Shown here: piece by piece, positions 1-5,566 of the stretch
Layout: each line of letters starts with the position of its first letter
Numbering within the stretch: the first letter of the stretch is position 1
Assembly (NCBI GenBank): GCA_028706585.1
Contig: JAQTVX010000092.1
Coordinates: 1-7,779 of the forward strand
Length of the DNA: 7,779 nt
Direction of reading: 5' to 3'
Origin: Candidatus Krumholzibacteriia bacterium
Lineage (GTDB): Bacteria > Krumholzibacteriota > Krumholzibacteriia > Krumholzibacteriales > Krumholzibacteriaceae
Position numbers and translations under genes: made by a program
Notes under the pieces: model-generated
The model's database searches: none
Seen by the model: the letters and a program-made list of their open reading frames with translations, nothing else
What the model was told of the DNA's origin: nothing

Positions 1-1
1 C

Positions 2-391
2 CTCGATTATCTCGGCATCGAGCAGCCAGCGTGGATGATCGGTCGATCGCTGATTGCGCCGGGGGCCGAATCCACGCGCCCGATATTCACGGTGCAGCAC
101 AAGCATGGCGCCAGCGTCATGGTGCGGAAGGAGCGACTGCTGGATAAGGCCAAGATCGGTCCGCCGTTCTATTCAATCAGCTCCATAGGAGTCATTCTCT
201 GTCAAAGGATGTACCTTCTGGATCTCGAGGAAAGCGTTCTCACCCTTTCCGATATCAACGGGCACACGTCGCCCTGCGGCGAGAGCGACATCCCTTCTCC
301 GCAGGAGGCCGGACAATTGATCATCGATCTTCTCGAAGAAGACGGCTACGACACTTCATCAATACGAACGCCGCTGCGCATAGGTGGCTAG
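2..391 (+). CDS. Sulfatase / alkaline-phosphatase-superfamily protein, C-terminal fragment
   Basis: The frame is open from the left edge to a TAG at 389-391, so only the last 129 or so residues are present and the start lies outside the window. The fragment opens with LDYLGIEQPAWMIGRSL, which matches the typical end of the sulfatase catalytic domain (a Leu-Asp-x-Leu-Gly-Ile segment, then a G-R-S-L turn). A carboxy-terminal region follows with PPFYSISSIGVILC and a GHTSPC segment, of the kind I associate with membrane-bound sulfatase-like hydrolases/transferases. The metal-binding and nucleophile residues of this superfamily sit further upstream and cannot be seen, so substrate and activity are open; it could be a sulfatase, phosphodiesterase or phosphoglycerol-transferase relative. 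No clear terminator follows it. Family assignment is fairly secure, function is not. Confidence 0.7.
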   Translation, partial: LDYLGIEQPAWMIGRSLIAPGAESTRPIFTVQHKHGASVMVRKERLLDKAKIGPPFYSISSIGVILCQRMYLLDLEESVLTLSDINGHTSPCGESDIPSPQEAGQLIIDLLEEDGYDTSSIRTPLRIGG

Positions 392-511
392 CGGAAAGTG
401 GATCGGTGTCGAATGACCGTACGCAGAGCGCTGGGTGTCCTCTTTACAGCCATGATGTCCGCCGGTCGCCGGGCATCCCCCGACTTTGGCCGTTCCAGGT
501 GATAATAATTA

Positions 512-540
512 TTGAATAGTCATCGGCGCTGTGATACAAT
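512..540 (+). promoter_or_regulatory. Predicted sigma-70-type promoter, extended -10, for the 592-1350 gene
   Basis: A -35 box TTGAAT (512-517) and a -10 box TACAAT (535-540, five of six matches to TATAAT) are separated by exactly 17 bp. A TG lies one base before the -10 (532-533), giving an extended -10. The stretch 501-520 is markedly AT-rich within GC-rich surroundings. Transcription would start near 547, giving a leader of about 45 nt before the ATG at 592. This implies that the gene is transcribed independently of the sulfatase upstream. Confidence 0.62.
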
Positions 541-553
541 GTCGCTGCTCTTT

Positions 554-587
554 AGGAGGGGATTCCCAGTTTCGAAGCAGCGAGGTG
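554..587 (+). promoter_or_regulatory. Leader with two Shine-Dalgarno-like elements
   Basis: AGGAGG at 554-559 is a consensus-strength ribosome-binding sequence, but it lies 32 nt upstream of the ATG at 592. No ATG, GTG or TTG sits at normal spacing after it, and the frame used at 592 is closed by a TAG at 553-555. A second, weaker element, GAGGTG at 582-587, is 4 nt from the ATG and is the likely functional site. The first element may be a ribosome standby site, or it may be coincidental. Confidence 0.4.
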
Positions 588-591
588 CGAG

Positions 592-1350
592 ATGTTCAAT
601 AGCTATAGGACTAGGTGCGTCCTGTTGACTCTTGTCATGTGCTGTCTCTTGTTTCCCATCAATGCGGCTGCGTGCGGGTACAACTATCCTTGCGATCCAT
701 GCCTTCTAGTTTATCCAACGTACTGGACTACATATCATTACAACCCCACGCAGTACTACACGGTCAAGGCCGGCGATCCCGGGTACAATGCAACCTATGA
801 TCGCGGGGGAGACGTGCTGATAGCCGACATGCAGCAGGGTCCGGACAGGATCGCGTACGAGATCTACAGGGCTCCGAATCTTGCGGGGTTCCAGAAGGCG
901 TCGGGATATACTGGATACTACTTTACCGGCACCTCCTTCGATATCGTCATAGATGGGTGGAGCAATTTCCCGGCGACTCGGGAAGACCTCACGCTGATCT
1001 TCGAACCCATTCCGTCAGGTTGCACCCCGACGATAATCGTGGATGGAGCGTCGGTCACCGGCCCGCCATACACTGTCTCCATCGGCGATCTGGTCGTATC
1101 AACACCCGTGGTCACGCCGTCTCGGACGTACTACTCCAACACGATGACCAAATCGGTTTCGTGGAGCGGTTGCATCGGGCTCTACATCTATGCCTTTGAA
1201 GACTGCGACCACGACCGCCACTGGCTGGCTTGCGGCGAGTGCGAGGAAGAGGATAATTGCTGCTTCCGCTGCCATCAGCTGTGCGCGAGCGGCGCCGTCG
1301 TGCCCGTGGAGAACGAGACGTGGGGCTCGATCAAGTCGCTATTCAAGTAG
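592..1350 (+). CDS. Secreted cysteine-rich protein of unknown function
   Basis: This 252-residue protein is not one I recognise. Residues 1-27 form a signal peptide: Arg at 6 and 8, a hydrophobic core (VLLTLVMCCLLF), and an Ala-Ala-Ala end at 26-27 before Cys28. The sequence before Cys28 is a poor lipobox, so cleavage by signal peptidase I is more likely than lipidation. The mature N-terminus is rich in tyrosine and has a CDPC at 34-37. The middle (about 85-200) reads as beta-strand-rich, with single Cys at 144 and 194. The C-terminal part holds seven Cys between 205 and 231, including CGEC (214-217) and CFRC (224-227). This arrangement resembles a zinc knuckle but could equally form disulfides. 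The protein ends in TWGSIKSLFK. Codon use (ata, tta, agg, tat) looks less GC-biased than in the neighbours, consistent with transfer or a fast-evolving accessory gene. The start is fixed by an upstream in-frame stop and GAGGTG 4 nt before the ATG. It has its own promoter and converges on the next gene. Confidence 0.8.
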   Translation: MFNSYRTRCVLLTLVMCCLLFPINAAACGYNYPCDPCLLVYPTYWTTYHYNPTQYYTVKAGDPGYNATYDRGGDVLIADMQQGPDRIAYEIYRAPNLAGFQKASGYTGYYFTGTSFDIVIDGWSNFPATREDLTLIFEPIPSGCTPTIIVDGASVTGPPYTVSIGDLVVSTPVVTPSRTYYSNTMTKSVSWSGCIGLYIYAFEDCDHDRHWLACGECEEEDNCCFRCHQLCASGAVVPVENETWGSIKSLFK

Positions 1351-1395
1351 AAACAGCGGCTTCAACGCGCTGCATTCTCGCGGGCTCCATGCCGG

Positions 1396-3393
1396 CTACT
1401 CAACGAACATGATCTGCTGTTCGCTCCAGTCGCCCGGAAATGTGATCGTGTAGGCGATCCTTATCGTCGCTTTCCCGCCCGGAGATAGAGGCACCCTCCA
1501 CATGAGCAGGCCGTTGTCCTGCTGCTCGGTCGGCTCCGGCCCGATCTCGGCGTCGACGACCTTGATATCCGCGTTTGTGGAGGTCGGGATGCGATCCTGA
1601 ACGCGCACCGTGCATGTATCATTCCTGAAGCTCTCGACCGTCATAAGGTAATGGTACCTTATCTTGTTCGTTTTCTTGCCGCTCTTCGAAAGGTACTCTT
1701 TCTTCTCGAGCTCGTGTGAGATCTTCACGTTCTGGTCGGCGCCCAGGTGCAGGGTGAAGGTCTGCTCGGGGGCAATGCCCGCGATGTTCTCCCGCCCGAC
1801 GAAGGTCGACACGACGTTCGTCGCGCCCGGAGGGCTCGTCTCGACGTAGACCTCGGCCACGCCGGGCAGGAGCGGCACGGCGAGGGAGTTCTCGAACGTT
1901 CCCTCGAGGAAGACCTGCCCGGAAAGGCTGGGCACGGCGTGCCGCGACACGTCGCCCCGGAGCTGCTCGCGCACGACGAGCGCGCGCCTCGGCTCGGCGC
2001 CGCTGTCGAGGTCCACCGGCGTCTTGATCTGGAGATTCGCCGTATACCCGGAGGATTCGATTCCAACTTCTTCATATGCGAGCGGCGCCGGTTCCTCCGC
2101 CGGGGCAAGCTCGATAGACGCTTCTTCGCCTCTGCCGCCGCGGACGTGCAATGCATCGCCGGTCTTGACGGTGCCCGATTTCAGATCGGCGGATTGGATC
2201 GTGATCTCCCTGGTCTCGTTCAACGACACTTGATCGAGCGCAAAATTCACGCTCGCTTCTCCCCCCGCCGAGATGAGCACGCGGCTCCGTTGTGAGCTCT
2301 TGTAACCCATCAGCATGGCCTTGATCTCGTATGCTCCGTCCGGCACATCGGCAATGCGATAGCGGCCGTCGTTCATCGTCATGGCGCTGAGCTTCGTGCC
2401 CACGATGACGACGTTCGCGAAGGCGAGTGGTTTGCCCGTGCGCGCGTCGATGACCCTTCCGGCGACGGCGCCCGTGGCTTGATACACGGCCACGGTCAGA
2501 GGGTTGAGCGCGGGCGGCGCCGCTCCGAGCTGCGGCTGCGCGGTAGAGAGGAGCACGGAAACGCCTTTCCAATCCTCGCCAGTCGCCTGCCGGATCTTCG
2601 CGTTGTAGCCGATCTCCATCCGCCCCGACGGCTCATTGAAGAGAATCGTGTACTCGGGACTCCATGAGGCGTCCGGGACGATGTACGAGAGATCGATGGT
2701 CATGGCGCCGGCTGTTTCGACCTCGCAATCGACGGCAACGGACCGAAGAGCGGACTCTCCTCTGTTCAAGAGGTCTATTTCGGACACGGTCAGATTGATC
2801 TTGCGGTCAAGCTCGTCGATCTTTGTCTCGAGCGAGTTGAGCTCGTTTCCTATGCGGCCGCGCTCGGTTTGGTAGTAGTCGAGAAGCGATTGCCACTGCT
2901 GTATCGAGAACGTCTGACGCGAGAGCTCGTCATGCGCCTTGTCCGAGGAGTACTGCTCCAGCGTCTGCAGCAGATCGCGCCGCTTCTGCAAAGCCTCCTG
3001 TTCGACGGCGAGCTTCTTCCGCTCGCCGTTGAGGCGCTCGTACTCCTTGTAGAGCTCCTTGTACCGGTCGGATCCCTGCACGGAGTCGCCCGGGCGCACG
3101 AGATCGATGCCGATGATACGGGCCTTCGACGTGCCGCTGCCCTCGACGAGCAGCGATGACTCGATGAATCTGGCGGGAATATCGCGGCAGACGAGCCTCG
3201 CTCGCCCCGGCTGGAGCTTGACCTCACCGCGGCGAACGACCTGGGCCTGGCCGCTGTACACCGTGGCCGAGACGATCGCAGTCTTCAGCTCCGTATCCGC
3301 GGCTAACGCGGTCCCGCCTGTCGTGGAAATGGATATAAATGCGAACGACAACGATAGCGCCGCGAGCGCGCCGGATATACATCGCTGCTTCAT
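1396..3393 (-). CDS. Exported DUF4140/DUF4139 (MuiA-like) protein with inserted carboxypeptidase-regulatory-like domain
   Basis: This 665-residue protein starts at an ATG with GGAGGG 8 nt upstream (3402-3407). Residues 1-31 are a signal peptide ending in ALA. Residues 38-105 match the DUF4140 N-terminal domain (VSATVYSGQAQVVRRGEV). Residues 108-210 are strongly charged and heptad-like, a predicted coiled coil. DUF4139 starts near 228 (LSYIVPDASWSPEYTI) and ends with WRVPLSPGGKATIRIAYTI near 632-650. After LLSTAQPQLGAAPP (281-294) the domain is interrupted. Residues 308-388 form a carboxypeptidase-regulatory-like beta-sandwich (GRVIDARTGKPLAFANVVI, then NDGRYRIADVPDGAYEI), followed by a linker with HVRGGRGEE (416-424). 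DUF4139 resumes near 443. Family members are exported proteins of unclear biochemistry; one was named mucoidy inhibitor A. The domain architecture is visible in the sequence, but a function cannot be assigned. It is probably co-transcribed with the helicase 47 bp upstream. Confidence 0.88.
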   Translation of the reverse strand: MKQRCISGALAALSLSFAFISISTTGGTALAADTELKTAIVSATVYSGQAQVVRRGEVKLQPGRARLVCRDIPARFIESSLLVEGSGTSKARIIGIDLVRPGDSVQGSDRYKELYKEYERLNGERKKLAVEQEALQKRRDLLQTLEQYSSDKAHDELSRQTFSIQQWQSLLDYYQTERGRIGNELNSLETKIDELDRKINLTVSEIDLLNRGESALRSVAVDCEVETAGAMTIDLSYIVPDASWSPEYTILFNEPSGRMEIGYNAKIRQATGEDWKGVSVLLSTAQPQLGAAPPALNPLTVAVYQATGAVAGRVIDARTGKPLAFANVVIVGTKLSAMTMNDGRYRIADVPDGAYEIKAMLMGYKSSQRSRVLISAGGEASVNFALDQVSLNETREITIQSADLKSGTVKTGDALHVRGGRGEEASIELAPAEEPAPLAYEEVGIESSGYTANLQIKTPVDLDSGAEPRRALVVREQLRGDVSRHAVPSLSGQVFLEGTFENSLAVPLLPGVAEVYVETSPPGATNVVSTFVGRENIAGIAPEQTFTLHLGADQNVKISHELEKKEYLSKSGKKTNKIRYHYLMTVESFRNDTCTVRVQDRIPTSTNADIKVVDAEIGPEPTEQQDNGLLMWRVPLSPGGKATIRIAYTITFPGDWSEQQIMFVE

Positions 3394-3440
3394 CGCTTCT
3401 TCCCTCCATATTGTTTGAACGGCAATATCTTCTCCCGGCG

Positions 3441-4655
3441 TTATCTGCGTTTCGAAAGGCGGTTGCTGCGGCGAGGCGTCCTGCCGAATGCCGGTTTCTT
3501 CACGACCGGCTTCGCCTCCAGCTTGGGCGGCTCCGAAGGGATGGTCGAATGCGGCGACACGGGGATCGTGGCGCGCATGAACTGCTCGATATCCTTCACG
3601 TCTTTGCGCTGGTCCGACGTGGCGAACGTGATCGCATGTCCGCGCTTTCCGGCGCGGCCGGTTCGGCCGATGCGGTGCACGTAGTTGCCGATGTCGTCGG
3701 GCAGATCGAAGTTGATCACGAGCTCGATATCCGTGACGTCGATGCCGCGCGCGGCGATGTCGGTAGCCACGAGGATGCGATGCCGCCCGTTCTTGAATCC
3801 CCGCATGGCTTCGGTGCGCTGCGCCTGGCTGCGATCGGCATGGATCTCCGCCGCGGAGTGACCCATGCCGCGCAGAAGCCTGGCCACCCTGCTCGCGCCG
3901 CGCTTCGTCCGCACGAAGAGCAGCACGGAGCCGGTATACTGCGCGAGGAGCTGCCCCAGCACCTTAACCTTGGCTTCCTTCTGGACGAAGACCATCTCCT
4001 GCGTCACCAGGTCCGGCGCCGTGCCGGACGGCGCGATCTCCGTGCGAACCGGCAGATGCATGTGGCTGGACGCGATCTTCAGGATGCTCGGCTGCATGGT
4101 CGCCGAGAACAGCATCGTCTGTCGGGCTCTAGGTATTAGCTTGATGATGCGCTCGATCTGCGGAAGAAAGCCCATGTCGAGCATACGGTCGGCCTCGTCG
4201 AGCACCAGGATGCTTATGTCCGAGAGGCGCATGTGGCGGCTCTCGATATGATCGTTGAGGCGGCCCGGGGTCGCGATAATGATCTGCGGGCGGTCCTTCA
4301 GCTGCTTGATCTGGCGGGCCATCGATTCGCCGCCTATCACGACCGTCGTCCGGAGCTTGAAAGCTCTGACGAACCTCGTGAGATCCTCGTTGATCTGGAC
4401 GGCGAGCTCGCGGGTGGGCACGAGCACCAGCCCCCTGCCTCTGCCCTGGGCGAGGCGCTGGATCATGGGAATGCCGAAGGCGAGCGTCTTGCCGGTCCCG
4501 GTCTGCGCGACCCCGATGATGTCCTTGCCCTCGATCGCGAGCGGGATCGCCTTGTCCTGGATAGGTGTAGGCACCGTGAACTTGAGCGCATCCAGCACTG
4601 CGAGCAGGCCCGGCGCTATGCCGAGCCCGAAAAAATCATTCTTGACCTGATTCAT
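3441..4655 (-). CDS. DEAD-box ATP-dependent RNA helicase, RhlE-like
   Basis: This is a cytoplasmic RNA-dependent ATPase that unwinds short RNA duplexes, for example in ribosome assembly or RNA turnover. Every core motif is present. Numbering is from the TTG at 4673; subtract 6 for the ATG start given here. Q motif PTPIQ (35-39), Walker A AQTGTGKT (56-63), PTRELA (86-91), GG (114-115), TPGR (135-138), DEAD (159-162), SAT (190-192), LLFVRTK (251-257), ATDIAARGID (303-312) and HRIGRTGR (333-340). The short, proline- and lysine/arginine-rich tail after about 370 is typical of small RhlE-type helicases and probably binds RNA. The ATG at 4655 gives 404 residues and starts just before the conserved FFGLGIAPGLL. 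A TTG at 4673 would add six residues. Neither start has a clear Shine-Dalgarno sequence. The DUF4139 gene follows on the same strand. The helicase call is certain; the RhlE subfamily is likely. Confidence 0.95.
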   Translation of the reverse strand: MNQVKNDFFGLGIAPGLLAVLDALKFTVPTPIQDKAIPLAIEGKDIIGVAQTGTGKTLAFGIPMIQRLAQGRGRGLVLVPTRELAVQINEDLTRFVRAFKLRTTVVIGGESMARQIKQLKDRPQIIIATPGRLNDHIESRHMRLSDISILVLDEADRMLDMGFLPQIERIIKLIPRARQTMLFSATMQPSILKIASSHMHLPVRTEIAPSGTAPDLVTQEMVFVQKEAKVKVLGQLLAQYTGSVLLFVRTKRGASRVARLLRGMGHSAAEIHADRSQAQRTEAMRGFKNGRHRILVATDIAARGIDVTDIELVINFDLPDDIGNYVHRIGRTGRAGKRGHAITFATSDQRKDVKDIEQFMRATIPVSPHSTIPSEPPKLEAKPVVKKPAFGRTPRRSNRLSKRR

Positions 4656-4664
4656 TGCAAAGCC

Positions 4665-4714
4665 GACTTTCAAGGTTTTTGATCTTGGTAAAGGATGGTT
4701 TCCGTTTGAAAGTC
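4665..4714 (-). other. Perfect 9-bp inverted repeat in the helicase leader (possible RNA stem)
   Basis: On the plus strand GACTTTCAA (4665-4673) is the exact reverse complement of TTGAAAGTC (4706-4714), with a 32-nt loop between them. In the helicase mRNA this would place a stem immediately upstream of the ATG at 4655, covering where a ribosome-binding site would lie and including the alternative TTG start. It could restrain translation initiation. No folding calculation was done, and the loop is long, so stability is uncertain. Confidence 0.35.
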
Positions 4715-4735
4715 CCCTACCAAACCCACGGCGGC

Positions 4736-4764
4736 ATTATAGCGCTTGGCCGCCGCCCGCGCAA
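4736..4764 (-). promoter_or_regulatory. Predicted sigma-70-type promoter of the helicase gene
   Basis: Read on the minus strand, a perfect TATAAT (plus-strand ATTATA at 4736-4741) lies exactly 17 bp downstream of TTGCGC (plus-strand GCGCAA at 4759-4764). The -35 matches only in its TTG. The start of transcription would be near 4729, giving a leader of about 74 nt to the ATG at 4655. It faces away from the efflux-operon promoter; the two -35 boxes are 9 bp apart. Confidence 0.6.
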
Positions 4765-4773
4765 CTTTTCCTC

Positions 4774-4802
4774 TTGACAATTTCAAATGAACATTTTAAA
4801 CT
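4774..4802 (+). promoter_or_regulatory. Predicted sigma-70-type promoter of the TetR/efflux operon
   Basis: A perfect TTGACA at 4774-4779 is followed after 17 bp by TAAACT (4797-4802, four of six matches). An alternative -10, TAATAT (4802-4807), would need a 22-bp spacer and is less likely. Transcription would begin near 4809, leaving a leader of about 53 nt. The spacer is occupied by the palindrome at 4781-4800, so a protein bound there would exclude RNA polymerase. Confidence 0.6.
4781..4800 (+). promoter_or_regulatory. Candidate TetR-family operator (20-bp near-palindrome)
   Basis: The left arm TTTCAAATG (4781-4789) and right arm CATTTTAAA (4792-4800) are inverted copies matching at eight of nine positions, with a 2-bp AA centre. 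The size fits operators bound by TetR-family dimers. The position between the -35 and -10 of the operon that begins with a TetR-family gene is the classic arrangement for autorepression. The assignment to that regulator is an inference. Confidence 0.5.
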
Positions 4803-4804
4803 AA

Positions 4805-4815
4805 TATTTCAAATA
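4805..4815 (+). promoter_or_regulatory. Secondary operator-like element repeating ATTTCAAAT
   Basis: The 11-bp odd palindrome TATTTCAAATA lies at the predicted transcription start. It contains ATTTCAAAT, which also occurs at 4780-4788 within the main palindrome, 26 bp upstream. It could be a second, weaker binding site for the same regulator. In AT-rich DNA such short matches can arise by chance. Confidence 0.3.
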
Positions 4816-4861
4816 GGTTGGTCTCCCCCGGTGGGCTCGCCGTAGTAGTTCGGAGGACGCG

Positions 4862-5563
4862 ATGAGAAGCCGCAGAAAAGACGCCGCAAAAACCCCGATG
4901 AGTCTTCTGGCCGCGGCGAGCGACGTCTTCGCCGATAAAGGTTATCGGGACGCGACCATCGCGGAGATATGCGAACGCGCCGGGGCGAACATCGCCGCGG
5001 TGAACTACCATTTCGGCGACAAGAAAAGCCTCTATATTGAAACCTGGCGGCATTGTTATTCCGAATCCGTGAAGGCGCATCCCCCGGATGGCGGAGTGAA
5101 CGAGGGCGCGCCGCCCGAGGAGCGTCTCCGGGGCCTGATCAAGGCTCTTCTTTCAAGGATCACCGATGAGGATAACAGGGAATTCCTGATAGTGCAGAAG
5201 GAGCGCGCCAATCCGACCGGACTATTGAATGAAGTGATGCGGAGGGAGCTCCGTCCCCAGCACGATAGAATGGAGATAGTGGTCCGCGAGCTCCTCGGCC
5301 CGGGTGCTTCGGACATGCGGGTGGAATTCTGCGGGACGAGCATCATAAGCCAGTGCATCGATCCCATAGCCGCCGGAAGATGGAATAACGGAGGGCGGCG
5401 AATCCCGGATGCCCCGCCGGCCATAAACGATATCGAAGCCTACGGCGACCACATCGTCGAGTTTTCCCTGGCGGGCATCGAAGCGATTCGCGAAGATTCC
5501 GAAAGGACACGGAAGGCCGTCAAACGTCGGCGCAGGAGCCGAGATGCATCAAAACGGGAGTGA
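4862..5563 (+). CDS. TetR-family transcriptional repressor, CecR-like (DUF1956 C-terminal domain)
   Basis: This is a 233-residue DNA-binding regulator, probably a dimer that releases its operator on binding a small molecule. The N-terminal helix-turn-helix spans about 15-60, with ATIAEICERAGANIAAVNYH (31-50) and FGDKKSLY (51-58); 'NIAAVNYHFGDK' is characteristic of the CecR/YbiH branch. The C-terminal half has the branch's typical pattern: FLIVQKERANPTG (108-120), then RRELRPQHDRM (127-137), and later CGTSIISQC (157-165). The tail after 217 is unusually basic (KRRRRSRDASKR). The start is supported by GGAGG 5 nt upstream of the ATG. The outer-membrane factor gene begins 3 bp after its stop codon, so the two are probably translationally coupled. 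In E. coli, CecR controls an adaptor/ABC-exporter operon, which fits this neighbourhood. The effector is unknown. Autorepression through 4781-4800 is inferred. Confidence 0.9.
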   Translation: MRSRRKDAAKTPMSLLAAASDVFADKGYRDATIAEICERAGANIAAVNYHFGDKKSLYIETWRHCYSESVKAHPPDGGVNEGAPPEERLRGLIKALLSRITDEDNREFLIVQKERANPTGLLNEVMRRELRPQHDRMEIVVRELLGPGASDMRVEFCGTSIISQCIDPIAAGRWNNGGRRIPDAPPAINDIEAYGDHIVEFSLAGIEAIREDSERTRKAVKRRRRSRDASKRE

Positions 5564-5566
5564 CTC

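Noticed and set aside
464..487. Possible hairpin terminator for the sulfatase gene (GTCG...CGAC with GG/CC inside, then TTT)
   Set aside because: The stem is broken by a two-base mismatch and only three T residues follow. It is too weak to call a rho-independent terminator.
413..502. Small open frame of 29 codons after the sulfatase gene, starting ATG ACC GTA
   Set aside because: It has no convincing ribosome-binding site, no recognisable protein features beyond a short hydrophobic run, and its stop lies before the promoter at 512. It is probably chance.
613..675. Lipoprotein interpretation of the secreted Cys-rich protein (Cys28 after Ala-Ala-Ala)
   Set aside because: The residues before Cys28 are Asn-Ala-Ala-Ala, lacking the large aliphatic residue normal in a lipobox. 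Signal peptidase I cleavage is the simpler reading, though lipidation is not excluded.
1353..1373. Short inverted repeat CAGCG...CGCTG between the two convergent genes, considered as a shared terminator
   Set aside because: It has five base pairs, a 9-nt loop and no T-run on either side. It is not distinguishable from chance in GC-rich DNA.
1747..2295. Open frame of 182 codons on the plus strand opposite the DUF4139 gene
   Set aside because: It is antisense to a gene whose domains are clearly readable, it lacks a ribosome-binding site, and it resembles no family.
3339..4139. Long open frame (266 codons) on the plus strand opposite the helicase
   Set aside because: It is antisense to a fully conserved helicase. 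Its Arg/His-rich composition is what GC-rich coding DNA produces in a shadow frame, and no ribosome-binding site or domain is visible.
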